DNA from: Spirochaetales bacterium
GTDB lineage: Bacteria; Spirochaetota; Spirochaetia; JABMQR01
Length of the DNA stretch: 49,199 nt
Assembly (NCBI GenBank): GCA_018399255.1
Contig: JAGYPA010000026.1
Location: 1 to 49,199 of the forward strand
Direction: 5' to 3'
The notes under the pieces were generated by a model. That model had not been told where the DNA came from, did no database searches, and was given only the letters and a program-made list of their open reading frames with translations. Numbering within the stretch: the first letter of the stretch is position 1; each line of letters begins with the position of its first letter. Of this stretch, positions 25,919-34,599 are shown piece by piece. The position numbers were made by a program, and so were the translations under genes.

Positions 25919-26735
25919 CTACCAGGCTGTCCATCCCCCGTCAACTACCAGATTTGCTCCTGTCATATAGCGGGAAGCATCGGAAGCAAGAAATACTATC
26001 GCCCCATTAAATTCATCTGCCTGTGCCATTCTGCCTATAGGAATCCTGCTGCAGTGGTTTTCTGAAACTCGGGATCCTGCGTATCCCGACCTGCGCCTGG
26101 GGGTTAACGTATTTACCCGCACCCCTTTCTTTCCCCAGTAAGCTGCACAGTATCTGGTCAGATTATAGAGCCCGGATTTTGCTGCGGAATAGGCAGCCGG
26201 CTTGATAAAAGGAACACCGGTCTTCTCCTGTTTGTAGGCATATGTCCTGAACCAGGATAACATCCCATAAATCGATCCAATGTTGATTATTGAGCCTTTT
26301 CCCTGTCTGGCCATCAGCCTGCCGACAGCCTGAGTCATGAGAAAGGTTCCTGTCAAATTCACCTCAACCACTTCCCGGAACACATTCTCGGAAAATCCTC
26401 AAAAGGCCCTGAAACCTCCGGCGGAGAAGAGCGGCTGAGTAATAATCCCGGCATTATTGACCAAAGTCTCCGGACCCCCATGCAGCTTCAATTTCCTCAA
26501 AGCAGCGGCAATCATCTCCTTTCGAGTAATATCGACCGAGAAAAAACGTAAATTACCCGAGTCGCGAGCTGCCTGTGAATGGGAAGCTGCTATCAACCAG
26601 TCACATTTCTGGGAAAAGACTGCTGTCCGTGCTCCCCCGATCCAGCAGTTCATTGGTAAAAGCCGCTCCAAGCTGGCCAAGACCGCCAGTTACTACAGCA
26701 ATTCTATCCTTAACCGAGAAAAGTCGATCATCCAT
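25919..26735 (-). pseudogene. frameshifted short-chain dehydrogenase
   Basis: The start at 26735 gives MDDRLFSVKDRIAVVTGGLG, the SDR cofactor loop, then a stop after about 45 codons. A second frame carries FFSVDITRKEMIAAALRKL and TLVNNAGI and stops at 26399. A third frame (25919-26383) carries NLTGTFLMTQAVGRLMARQG, the SIINIGSIYG serine segment and YSAAKSG with the Tyr/Lys pair, and ends YMTGANLVVDGGWTAW. Together they make one SDR of about 270 residues with two breaks. Position between the DapA-like and citryl-CoA lyase-like genes suggests a lost step of this pathway. Confidence 0.85.
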
Positions 26736-26771
26736 ATGCAGACTCCCATAAATGATTTACCTGAAGCACTT

Positions 26772-27659
26772 TCAGGCCTGCAGTACCCTCAGGCCTGCTC
26801 CAACCAGAGCCCTCTTCATTATTTCAAGCACCTCCGGATCCGAAGGAAGCGTGGGTCTCCTTGCAATTCCGGCATTCCGACCCTGGAGCTGAATGAGTTC
26901 CTTAATTTTTGCAGGGAACGGACGTTCAAGATAGAGAGAAACCACCGGATTAAGCATCTTCTGAATCTGCATAGCTGTTGACTGATCACCCTGCTTAAAG
27001 GCCTGCCACTGCTTAACGCACAATTCCGGTGCTATCGTCAGCAGAGCTGAAATTGCTCCGCTCGCCCCGGCAACATAACAGCTGTACAGCAGCTGATCTG
27101 AAGCTGCCCATACCTTCTTATTATCCGGGCATACGGCAGCAATCTCTGCCAGCTTAACCGGGTCAACCTGCTTAATCCCGATAACTTCATCAATCTCGGC
27201 AATTCGGAAGAAAAGTTCAGGTGAAATAATATTTGTTGAAACAACATTGTAAATTATTATCGGCAGTCCTGCTGCTTTGGCAATATCCCGAAAAAACTCA
27301 TAGTTTCCGTCGGGGGTGGCACTATTGTAGAATACCGGTGTAATGAGCAGTGCATCTGCTCCAGCTGCTTTTGCATCGAGAGCGGCAGGAATGACTTCAC
27401 GCGTCGAATTCCTGATAATACCGGCTATGACCGGCTTACGGGCTGTGTTCTCCTCCTGAATCAGCTCCAGACACCGCAGCAGTTCCGCATCGGAGAGCAG
27501 AGCCCCCTCCCCTGTAGTGCCGCCCGAACTGATACCATCGAGCCCGGTTCCGAGCAGAAAGCGGGCCTCGTCCCTGAATGCAGCTTCATCTATCGATTCA
27601 TCTTTATTGAACGGAACCACCATAGGGACGAACAAACCCTCAAATCTATCACTATTCAT
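26772..27659 (-). CDS. DapA/NanA-family lyase or synthase, paralogue 1
   Basis: This 295-residue class I aldolase-type TIM barrel has GGTTGEG (46-52), the catalytic Tyr in IIIYNVV (Y137) and Schiff-base lysine K163 (VIGIKQVD). The family includes dihydrodipicolinate synthase, N-acetylneuraminate lyase and 2-keto-3-deoxy acid aldolases; all use a pyruvate Schiff base. It is unlikely to be the housekeeping DapA because two relatives sit beside transport genes. AAGGA precedes the ATG at 27659; 10 extra upstream codons are low-complexity (MGKGMGKEKR). It lies 32 bp after paralogue 2. Confidence 0.85.
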   Translation of the reverse strand: MNSDRFEGLFVPMVVPFNKDESIDEAAFRDEARFLLGTGLDGISSGGTTGEGALLSDAELLRCLELIQEENTARKPVIAGIIRNSTREVIPAALDAKAAGADALLITPVFYNSATPDGNYEFFRDIAKAAGLPIIIYNVVSTNIISPELFFRIAEIDEVIGIKQVDPVKLAEIAAVCPDNKKVWAASDQLLYSCYVAGASGAISALLTIAPELCVKQWQAFKQGDQSTAMQIQKMLNPVVSLYLERPFPAKIKELIQLQGRNAGIARRPTLPSDPEVLEIMKRALVGAGLRVLQA

Positions 27660-27691
27660 ACGTTTTTCCTTACCCATGCCTTTACCCACAC

Positions 27692-28612
27692 CTAGAGGGC
27701 GCCATAGTTCTGCAAGGCAGCCCTTACCAGTTCAATCTCCTCCGGAGTCCCTGGTGAAAGCGGCCTTCTGGGGATACCCGCATCGATACCAGCCAGCTTT
27801 AAAGCAGATTTCCACAAACTTACCGGATTGATTCTGCTGTTCTGCCCCATAACCTTAAGGACAGGATAAAGCTTACGCTGCATTGCCGCAGCCTGCTGAA
27901 TGTCACCGGATAGAAATATTTCGATCATTCGTCGAATATCGGTACCGAGCAGATGAGAAGCACCGCTGATAACTCCTCCAATCCGTGCTTCACCACCCTG
28001 GGCAAAGCATTCCAGAATCATAGTATCATCGCCATTGTAGAGAATGAAATCGTCCGGTGTGGCATTGAGAAAGGCTGTCATCTGTTTAGGATTCAGCTCA
28101 GCCTCCTCTTTTATTGCCACAATATTATCAATCTCAGCCAGCCGGCCAACCGTCTCCGGATTTACGTTCACACCGGTAAATATGGGAATATTATAAAGCA
28201 TAACATTGCACGAAACCGATGCAGCTGCCTGTGTAAAATGATACAACAGCTCATCCTGGTTGGGCTTGGCATAGTACGGAGCGACAATCATAACAGCTTC
28301 ATAGCCTAAATCCTCCGCTTTACGTGCCAAAGCAATTGTCTCGACAGTTGAGGTACACCCCACCCCGCCAATCAGCGGAATACGGTCCCCGGCATGCTCC
28401 TTAGCCCGCCGCAGCAGTTCTACCCGTTCATCAAAGCTCATAGTATGGAACTCACCCGTGGTTCCCGAAAGAACCAGGCTGTCAGCGTTCCCTGAATTGA
28501 TAAGATGATCAATGAGCTTTTCTACCTTCTCCCACGCGATGCTCTGGTCCTCATTAAACGGGGTTACCATTGGTACCAGGATTTTTCCGTATGTTTCCTT
28601 TGTAAATTTCAT
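27692..28612 (-). CDS. DapA/NanA-family lyase or synthase, paralogue 2
   Basis: This 306-residue protein of the same family has SGTTGEF (49-55), catalytic Y140 (VMLYNIP) and Schiff-base K168 (IVAIKEE). It differs from paralogue 1 across the substrate loops, so the two probably act on different substrates or form a hetero-complex. AAGGAG precedes the ATG. Upstream neighbour is the URO-D-like gene (26 bp). Product, from context, is pyruvate plus an aldehyde or a dehydrated oxoacid; not determinable from sequence. Confidence 0.86.
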   Translation of the reverse strand: MKFTKETYGKILVPMVTPFNEDQSIAWEKVEKLIDHLINSGNADSLVLSGTTGEFHTMSFDERVELLRRAKEHAGDRIPLIGGVGCTSTVETIALARKAEDLGYEAVMIVAPYYAKPNQDELLYHFTQAAASVSCNVMLYNIPIFTGVNVNPETVGRLAEIDNIVAIKEEAELNPKQMTAFLNATPDDFILYNGDDTMILECFAQGGEARIGGVISGASHLLGTDIRRMIEIFLSGDIQQAAAMQRKLYPVLKVMGQNSRINPVSLWKSALKLAGIDAGIPRRPLSPGTPEEIELVRAALQNYGAL

Positions 28613-28638
28613 AATCTCTCCTTTCTGTTGATTTTTCT

Positions 28639-29754
28639 CTATGTTATGCCATGAGCCTGACCGGAAACTTGAAAACCATTTCCCAAATCACGGGAAGCCC
28701 TGACCATCTGCTTCAGATTTTCTACCGGCGTACCAGTCGGTACAAAGCAGCCGGAACCAAGGATGAAATGCCCTGCACCAGCACCCTCATCGACAGACAC
28801 GCCTTTTTGAATGACTTCCCGAGATCGAGAATACACTTCATCGGGAGTACCGCGAAGTAATGTTTGGGAAGGATCAAGATTGCCAATCAAATTTGCCTCC
28901 GGCCCCAGCAGGGTCCTGGCAAAACCGATATCCACCTTCTGATCAATCTCGATAATATCGACTCCGGCTGCTTGAAAATCCCTCAAAACAGAACGGTTGT
29001 CTCCGCAGATATGCAGCAGGGTAAACGCCCCCCTTTCACGACAGATGGGGAACATGGTGTCAAACACTTTTTTGTGATAGGGGAATGCATATTTACGATA
29101 GTAGTCCGGAGATATCATCTCAGCTGAGGCAAACGAATCCCCCATATAGATGAGGTCTACCCCGCGATCAATTTGCGCCTTCAGAAAGGCTATGGTTGTA
29201 TCCGAAGTAATTTCGAGCAGTGTATGCAGCAGTTTTTCCTCTTCGGCACTGCTGTTCCCGCTTTCAAAATCGGCCAGCATCATGAGAAACTTCGCTTCCC
29301 CGAAAAGATATGCCGCCAGGGAAAATGGACCGGTACCCGTACCTCGAATACAGATATCGTCTCCGACAAGTCGTTTCATCTCATCGGCTGCCTCGAGATA
29401 GACCGGCATTCTTCCGTCATGCTCAGGATCGGGGACTTTCAACGATCGTGTTTCTTTCAGCTCTGAAAACAGCGGAAGGGCAGTCGGCAAAGCGTTTTCA
29501 TAATGGCGGGTCTTCATACCGAAAGCTTCGGAAATGTAGTAGGTGTCAGCAGCGGTTATCATTATATCATGGCCGACTTCCTGCTGCAGAGCATACTGGG
29601 CTCGGGCAATATTTTTGCCGTTTGTATAGTAATCCCTCAGTGATATACCCACAGCTTCGGCTGCCCGATATCCAATGAAAGGACCTACCGGCACCCGATC
29701 ATAGTGTTCCGCATGCAATGCAGCCAGCACCCGATCTCTAGATTTCATAGACAT
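28639..29754 (-). CDS. uroporphyrinogen decarboxylase-family protein (MtaA/CmuA-like)
   Basis: This 371-residue TIM barrel of the URO-D superfamily has H248-x-C250 (LLHICGDN) and C336 (GSGCFVPTGTP). That His-x-Cys...Cys zinc set marks the corrinoid-dependent methyltransferase branch (MtaA, MtbA, CmuA) rather than haem biosynthesis. It could move a methyl group from a methylcorrinoid protein or bind a methylated substrate. No corrinoid protein is encoded in the window. It lies between the tctA gene and two DapA-family genes. The start may be ATG 29754 or 29748, both behind GGGGGA. Confidence 0.83.
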   Translation of the reverse strand: MSMKSRDRVLAALHAEHYDRVPVGPFIGYRAAEAVGISLRDYYTNGKNIARAQYALQQEVGHDIMITAADTYYISEAFGMKTRHYENALPTALPLFSELKETRSLKVPDPEHDGRMPVYLEAADEMKRLVGDDICIRGTGTGPFSLAAYLFGEAKFLMMLADFESGNSSAEEEKLLHTLLEITSDTTIAFLKAQIDRGVDLIYMGDSFASAEMISPDYYRKYAFPYHKKVFDTMFPICRERGAFTLLHICGDNRSVLRDFQAAGVDIIEIDQKVDIGFARTLLGPEANLIGNLDPSQTLLRGTPDEVYSRSREVIQKGVSVDEGAGAGHFILGSGCFVPTGTPVENLKQMVRASRDLGNGFQVSGQAHGIT

Positions 29755-29826
29755 CCCCCGGCACCCAGGCGGCAGCGGTTAGTGATACGTGCTTCCAGGC
29801 TGACACAGAAGCATCTGTTATTCCGA

Positions 29827-31335
29827 TTACTCTTCATGGATTCCTTCCTTGGCAGCCTGGCGATTAAGACTGGTTGTCAGGCGATACCCGAAGATAAGTG
29901 AAAGGAGCGTCAGGACAATCAGCCCGTAGCAGAAAGAACTGCTGAGGAATATTCCTAAATCACCCCTTGATATCAGGAGAGCCCGACGGAAGTTGCTTTC
30001 GGCGATGGGTCCAAGGATGAGACCAAGCAGTATGGGAACCGTTGGATAATCGATGCGCCGGAAGACATATCCAAGCAGGCCGAAAACCAGGGCAACTCCC
30101 ATGTCAAAGACACTGTTTCTAATAGCGTATGAACCTATCATGCAAAGCAGCAGCACTATCGGCAGAAGGTATTTTTTCGGCAGTATTATGATTTTTCCCA
30201 TATATTGAGCCATAAAAAGACCAAGGATGAGCAATATCACCGCCGCAACCAGGATGCTGGCAAACAGTGCGTAGACGACATCACCATTTTCCACAAACAG
30301 CATGGGACCTGGCTGAAGCCCGAGAATCATCAATCCTCCAATAAGCACCGCAGTGGCCGCTTCACCGGGAATTCCCAAAGTCAGGGTAGGAATGAGAGCT
30401 CCGATAGCGGCTGAGTTGTTGCCGGCTTCAGCTGCGGCAACCCCTTCAAGAGCACCTTTTCCGAACTTTTCGGGAGTCTTGGAAGAACGCTTCGCTTCCG
30501 CGTATGGAATAAACGATCCCAGGATTGCTCCCGGACCGGGAATTGCCCCAATCAATGTACCGATTACACTCGACTTGAGGATAGTAGGCATCAGATGAAG
30601 TATGGTTTTTCTGTCGGGAAGGTTGACTCTTACCTTATCTGCTTTCACGATAGGAACATCGACCAATTCCAGTTCTGAAAGCACTTGGGATATCGCAAAC
30701 AGCCCGATGAGAGCCGGAACCAGATTAAATCCGTCCATCAGCTCATAGCGGCCGAACGAGTATCGTGAATATCCCTTTATCGGATCTATGCCCACGGTGG
30801 AGAGCAGCAGGCCGAGCCCGGCCGCCATCAACCCCTTAATGGTCGATTTTCCGGTCACGGAAGAGACAACGCTTAATCCGAACAGTGCCAGAAGAAAAAA
30901 TTCTGCCGGACCAAAATTCAAGGCAAACCGGGCTATCAATGCTGAACCGAAAATCAAGAGAATGGTTGCAAAGAAAGAGCCGGTTGCCGAAGAAAAGGCA
31001 TGCACTCCTAATGCCAGGCTTGCCTTGCCCTGCCTGCTCAGCTCATACCCGTCAATCATCGAGGCAGCTGAGGCCGGGGTTCCCGGTGTCTTGATAAGAA
31101 TTCCGGGAATGCCGCCCCCATGGATTCCTCCAATAAATATACTGCAGAGAAGGGTCAGTCCGCTTTCCGGCGGCATCCCGAAGGTGAGGGGCAGAGCTAT
31201 GGCAATTCCCATAGTTGCGGTGAGCCCCGGCATAGCACCAAGAATGATTCCTATTCCAACCCCGAGTATAATGAGCAGAAAATTCAGCGGCTGCAAAAAT
31301 ATGTGCAGAAATCCCGCTCCAAGCAGTTCAAACAT
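29827..31335 (-). CDS. tctA: tripartite tricarboxylate transporter large permease TctA
   Basis: This 502-residue membrane protein has about 11-12 spans. The TctA signature is near the start (GVGIGIILGAMPGLTATMGI), a second related block around AIPGPGAILGSFIPYAEAKR, and GIHGGGIPGILIKTPGTP. With TctB and TctC it imports carboxylates using an ion gradient. The subunit order in this operon is TctC-TctB-TctA on the minus strand. Substrate could be citrate or another di- or tricarboxylate. Confidence 0.95.
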   Translation of the reverse strand: MFELLGAGFLHIFLQPLNFLLIILGVGIGIILGAMPGLTATMGIAIALPLTFGMPPESGLTLLCSIFIGGIHGGGIPGILIKTPGTPASAASMIDGYELSRQGKASLALGVHAFSSATGSFFATILLIFGSALIARFALNFGPAEFFLLALFGLSVVSSVTGKSTIKGLMAAGLGLLLSTVGIDPIKGYSRYSFGRYELMDGFNLVPALIGLFAISQVLSELELVDVPIVKADKVRVNLPDRKTILHLMPTILKSSVIGTLIGAIPGPGAILGSFIPYAEAKRSSKTPEKFGKGALEGVAAAEAGNNSAAIGALIPTLTLGIPGEAATAVLIGGLMILGLQPGPMLFVENGDVVYALFASILVAAVILLILGLFMAQYMGKIIILPKKYLLPIVLLLCMIGSYAIRNSVFDMGVALVFGLLGYVFRRIDYPTVPILLGLILGPIAESNFRRALLISRGDLGIFLSSSFCYGLIVLTLLSLIFGYRLTTSLNRQAAKEGIHEE

Positions 31336-31402
31336 TGATAAACCTCTTGTTTCTTGTATCTAAAGCCCGACTTAAACGGCTTTCAATCGCCCTTCATTCT
31401 CT

Positions 31403-31464
31403 GAATTAAGCGATTCCTCCGAATTACACTATTTCTCCGAACTACGCTATTTCTCTGAACTACG
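31403..31464. repeat. 18-bp tandem repeat after tctB
   Basis: Imperfect 18-bp units start at 31403, 31421, 31439 and 31457 (partial), of the form GAACTACGCTATTTCTCT. They fill the gap between tctB and tctA on the minus strand and reach the tctB stop codon. Confidence 0.7.
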
Positions 31465-31974
31465 CTAAAAAATGTTCTCCCAAAAGCCCTCCGGAAAGGG
31501 AACCCGGGCCAGCACGCTGAACATTACATAGATGATCCCGGTAACAGAAATCGAGATCACCGCAATTTTCCAAAAAACCCTCTCACCGAATGAGAAAATG
31601 AGACTGGCTAAAAACAGCACAGTGGAAAGCAGGAAACCGATATATTGTATAATGAGAATATAGAGTATTATCAGTGCGGTACTGATGCCGATAAGGATCA
31701 GGGTTTTTCTCGGAATTTTGAACGGATGGACAGCCCCTCCATGCTTCTTTACCACGGCTATAATTATTTGCAGCAGGGAAAGAACGATAATCAGTGCTGA
31801 CAGGATCCTGGGAAAAGTTCCTACTCCTACACTTCTATCGCTGACCGGAAACCGCAGGCTGTAGATAAGGGCTGCCGTACAGAAAGCAATCAGCACCAGG
31901 GATACGGTAATATCAGTTTTAACAATCCTTTCCTTTTTATCCGCAGCATTCCTTTTATTCACAGAATCCTCCAT
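31465..31974 (-). CDS. tctB: tripartite tricarboxylate transporter small permease TctB
   Basis: This 169-residue membrane protein has four spans (roughly residues 20-40, 55-75, 90-122 and 128-158) and the TctB pattern RFPVSDRSVGVGTFPRILSA near the first loop. The start ATG at 31974 avoids a 17-residue extension that would be translated through the intergenic hairpin at 32000-32023. Between tctC (58 bp) and tctA (129 bp). Assists TctA in carboxylate import. Confidence 0.88.
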   Translation of the reverse strand: MEDSVNKRNAADKKERIVKTDITVSLVLIAFCTAALIYSLRFPVSDRSVGVGTFPRILSALIIVLSLLQIIIAVVKKHGGAVHPFKIPRKTLILIGISTALIILYILIIQYIGFLLSTVLFLASLIFSFGERVFWKIAVISISVTGIIYVMFSVLARVPFPEGFWENIF

Positions 31975-31999
31975 TCTCACCAGCTTCAATGATAGTTGA

Positions 32000-32023
32000 G
32001 CAGGAGGGGGAAGCCCCCCCTGC
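32000..32023 (-). terminator. GC-rich hairpin between tctC and tctB
   Basis: GCAGGAGGGGG faces CCCCCCCTGC around an AAG loop, a very stable stem 9 bp after the tctC stop. There is no T-tract on the minus strand after it. It probably protects or attenuates the message after the binding-protein gene. Confidence 0.6.
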
Positions 32024-32031
32024 ACTATTTT

Positions 32032-33012
32032 TTACAGCATTCCCACTTTCTCAAGTGACCGCTTTGCCGTACCGACGAGATTCTTCAAAAAGGTACCGTA
32101 CTCGTCCGGGGGAAGAACATAAATCCCCAACCCTATTTTCTCCATCGTTGCAATCAGCTCCGGTTCCTGCATGGCTTTTGTAAAGCCGTCTGCCAGTACT
32201 TTTGCTTTGGCGGGATCCAGGCCTTCTGGTGCCACAAGACCGCGGGTGGTGTAAAACTCGAGATCAAACCCCATCTCGTGCGCAGTAGGAACATTCGGCA
32301 GAGGCTCAAAGGTATCTTCTGAGAGAACTGCGAGAACTCTGATTTCATTTCCCAACGCCTGGGAAACAAATTCTGCCGCTCCACCGCTCACACCGTCAAT
32401 TTTTCCTCCCATAACGGCAGCAACTCCCGGAGCCGTTCCATTGAAAGGGACAAAATTCATATCCACACCAAGTCCGTCAGCAAGACTCACGCCGGCGATA
32501 TGCCAGGTTCCGCCGTCGCCTGAATGCGATACGGAAAATTCCCCGGGATTTGCCAGGCAGTAGTCTCGCAAGTCATTCAAGTCCATTATGTCACTGTCAT
32601 AGTCCACTGCAAAGGCAGCCGGGTCCCGATTAAGATTCATTATCGGGGTAAAATCCTCCACGGAAACAGGATAGTCCTGCACCAATCCTATCCAGCTGAC
32701 AAATCCTGACATCAGAAGCAGTTCATACCCATCTGCTTTGGCACTTTTTACCCGCTGGGCACCAATGGCACCCATAGCACCCTCGACGTTTTCTACAACA
32801 ACTGGCACTCCCAAGTGCTTCTCTGCCTGCTGCGCCAGAGATCGGCCAAGGATATCCGTACCGCCGCCAGCTGACCAGGGTACGATAATCTTAATCGGTT
32901 TTTCCGGCATCCAGGTTCCATCTGCTTCAGCAGCTTCACTCTCTCCAGCGGCAAATACCATTGACCCCAGGCAGAGAATCGCCATAATAATTACAAACAC
33001 ACGTTTACACAT
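32032..33012 (-). CDS. tctC: tripartite tricarboxylate transporter binding protein TctC
   Basis: This 326-residue periplasmic receptor (Bug family) has a signal peptide (KRVFVIIMAILCLGSMVFA) followed by AGESEAAEADG. The TctC core begins KPIKIIVPWSAGGGTDILGR, the carboxylate-coordinating segment, and continues VVENVEGAMGAIGAQRV and VAAVMGGKIDGVSGGAAEFV. GGAGGAAGT precedes the ATG. An operator for the upstream GntR regulator lies 22-38 bp before the start. It delivers a di- or tricarboxylate to TctA/B. Confidence 0.93.
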   Translation of the reverse strand: MCKRVFVIIMAILCLGSMVFAAGESEAAEADGTWMPEKPIKIIVPWSAGGGTDILGRSLAQQAEKHLGVPVVVENVEGAMGAIGAQRVKSAKADGYELLLMSGFVSWIGLVQDYPVSVEDFTPIMNLNRDPAAFAVDYDSDIMDLNDLRDYCLANPGEFSVSHSGDGGTWHIAGVSLADGLGVDMNFVPFNGTAPGVAAVMGGKIDGVSGGAAEFVSQALGNEIRVLAVLSEDTFEPLPNVPTAHEMGFDLEFYTTRGLVAPEGLDPAKAKVLADGFTKAMQEPELIATMEKIGLGIYVLPPDEYGTFLKNLVGTAKRSLEKVGML

Positions 33013-33033
33013 ACTTCCTCCTTGTTTTGTATG

Positions 33034-33050
33034 CTGTCAGACAATTGTCT
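33034..33050. promoter_or_regulatory. GntR/FCD-type operator before tctC
   Basis: CTGTCAGACAAT (33034-33045) overlaps the perfect palindrome AGACAATTGTCT (33039-33050). The same 12-mer recurs in reverse orientation at 33801-33812 in front of the regulator gene, so both the regulator and the transport genes are probably under its control. Confidence 0.7.
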
Positions 33051-33070
33051 ATAATAAAAAAGGATCTTTC

Positions 33071-33775
33071 CTAACCCTTTCCTACAACCTTTTCTATATC
33101 ACGCATGGAAATAACCAGGTGATCATTCATAGCCTGAATTCCCATCGCCTCATTTTTCTGCAGAATCGCATCAAGTATGCTGTTATGCGGATCGCTGGCA
33201 TGTTCAACATTTTCGCTGACAGCAAACGACCGTGTCCGGTAGGCTTTGAATGTCTCTGCTATCAACTGGTTTATCTTGATGAGCAGCGCATTGTTGCTGG
33301 CTTCTACAATGGCTGTGTGAAAATTCTCGTCCAGTTCGACAAGCTCCACAACATTGAGCCTTTTTGCTGCTTCCTGAAATTTTTTATTCAGGGCCGAAAT
33401 ATGATCTATCTGCTCCCGAGTCCCTTTTTTGATGGCCAGCTTCACGGCCAAAGGTTCCACAGCCATCCGCACTTCCATAAGGTCGCTGAGCTCAGCCTTT
33501 TTCTCGATAAACCATTCTCGTATCGCCTCATTCGTACTCGAATTCCGGACAGCCGCATTTACAAAGGCCCCCTTCCCGGGCCGAAGCTCTATCATGCCGA
33601 AGGCCTGCAGCATACGATACGCTTCCCTGACGGTTGAACGCCCTACCCCGAGAGTCCGGCACAACTCCACCTCGGAGGGCATTTTCTGCCCGACTTTATA
33701 TTCACCGGAGGTAATAGAGGTCTCCAATTGCTGGATAACCTGATCAATGATGGAAATCTTTTCTACTTTCAGCAA
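33071..33775 (-). CDS. GntR-family regulator with FCD domain (FadR subfamily)
   Basis: This 234-residue regulator has an N-terminal winged helix (PSEVELCRTLGVGRSTVREA followed by YRMLQAFGMIELRPGKGAFV) and a C-terminal all-helical FCD domain. The candidate metal/ligand residues are in LDENFHTAIVEASNN and the final HLVISMRDIEK. FCD regulators usually sense organic acids, which fits the downstream Tct genes. The start is a TTG at 33773-33775 with AAGGA eight bases upstream. Family N-termini (xxVxxQVxxQLxxxI) align with this start. Confidence 0.9.
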   Translation of the reverse strand: MLKVEKISIIDQVIQQLETSITSGEYKVGQKMPSEVELCRTLGVGRSTVREAYRMLQAFGMIELRPGKGAFVNAAVRNSSTNEAIREWFIEKKAELSDLMEVRMAVEPLAVKLAIKKGTREQIDHISALNKKFQEAAKRLNVVELVELDENFHTAIVEASNNALLIKINQLIAETFKAYRTRSFAVSENVEHASDPHNSILDAILQKNEAMGIQAMNDHLVISMRDIEKVVGKG

Positions 33776-33800
33776 GCCGGTTTTCCTTGTACTCTTTCAG

Positions 33801-33842
33801 ATTGTCTGACAGCAGACTAACATGAGATAAACCGTCTGTCAA
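33801..33842 (-). promoter_or_regulatory. promoter and operator of the GntR-tct operon
   Basis: On the minus strand TTGACA (33837-33842), a 17-bp spacer and TAGTCT (33814-33819). The operator CTGTCAGACAAT lies immediately downstream (33801-33812), with a related GACAGACGGT overlapping the -35. The rest of the 188-bp gap (to 33963) holds only AT-rich sequence before abiEi. Confidence 0.7.
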
Positions 33843-33963
33843 GAATTATTTTCTGAACCATTTATAGGTGGGGTTTTATTTGACGCTTACGATTTTAAAT
33901 GGTAATCATGTATCTACAGTTCATACTATTGCAAAAACTTATCAAATATGACAAATTACTGCA

Positions 33964-34599
33964 ATGAAATGGGACGATTTATTGAATATTGTTAGAGACA
34001 AACCCCTCTTTAGTACAGCCTTTCTTACAGTTGGGAGAAACTCTCAAGCAGCTGTTCAGTTGCAGTTATCGAGATGGACTAAAGCCGGAAAGATTATAAA
34101 ACTTCGGAGAGGTCTGTATATGCTGAGCAATCCATATCGTAAAATCGATCCGCACTCTTTTCTTATTTCAAACTATATGAAACCGGCCTCATATATCAGC
34201 CTGCAATCAGCACTATCCTACTATGGAATGATTCCTGAGCATGTTCCGGTAATCACTGCCGTCACCACACAGCGACCTGAATTCATTCAGACAGAAATGG
34301 GAGTATATATGTATAAACACATTAAAAATGATCTTTTTAGCGATTTTGTATATAGGAAAGTAGTTGGTGACCAGAGTGTATTTATTGCTACACCAGAGAA
34401 ATGTCTTATTGACCTGATTTATATGACTTCAGATGGTGATAATCTGTCTTTTCTATCGGAATTAAGATTGCAGAACACTGAAATCCTTAATTTTGATGTA
34501 ATGAGACAGATTGCTGAAAAGAGTAAAAGCCCAAAATTACTTAGAGCAGTGAATGGAGTTCAGAGAATAATTGAGCATGAGGATTATGTGGAACTATGA
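33964..34599 (+). CDS. AbiEi-type antitoxin/transcriptional regulator
   Basis: This 211-residue protein has an N-terminal winged helix (about residues 1-55, with LSRWTKAGKIIKLRRGLYML) and a C-terminal AbiEi domain (SYISLQSALSYYGMIPEHVP, ATPEKCLIDLIYM). In AbiE systems this protein represses the operon and antagonises the AbiEii nucleotidyltransferase in a non-contact, type IV manner. No Shine-Dalgarno sequence is evident. TTGACG and TAATCA with a 17-bp spacer lie near 33880-33908. The region is visibly AT-richer than its neighbours, suggesting transfer. It overlaps the toxin gene by 4 bp (ATGA). Confidence 0.87.
   Translation: MKWDDLLNIVRDKPLFSTAFLTVGRNSQAAVQLQLSRWTKAGKIIKLRRGLYMLSNPYRKIDPHSFLISNYMKPASYISLQSALSYYGMIPEHVPVITAVTTQRPEFIQTEMGVYMYKHIKNDLFSDFVYRKVVGDQSVFIATPEKCLIDLIYMTSDGDNLSFLSELRLQNTEILNFDVMRQIAEKSKSPKLLRAVNGVQRIIEHEDYVEL

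Noticed and set aside
25807..26010. 67-codon open frame on the plus strand with a hydrophobic start
   Set aside because: It runs into the antisense of the SDR pseudogene, and the composition after residue 15 is not protein-like.
26772..28612. Lysine-pathway dihydrodipicolinate synthase
   Set aside because: Two divergent paralogues lie inside a carboxylate-transport operon with no lysine genes, so a catabolic role is more likely.
28639..29754. Haem-pathway uroporphyrinogen decarboxylase (HemE)
   Set aside because: It has the HxC...C zinc set of the methyltransferase branch and sits in a catabolic operon with no haem genes.
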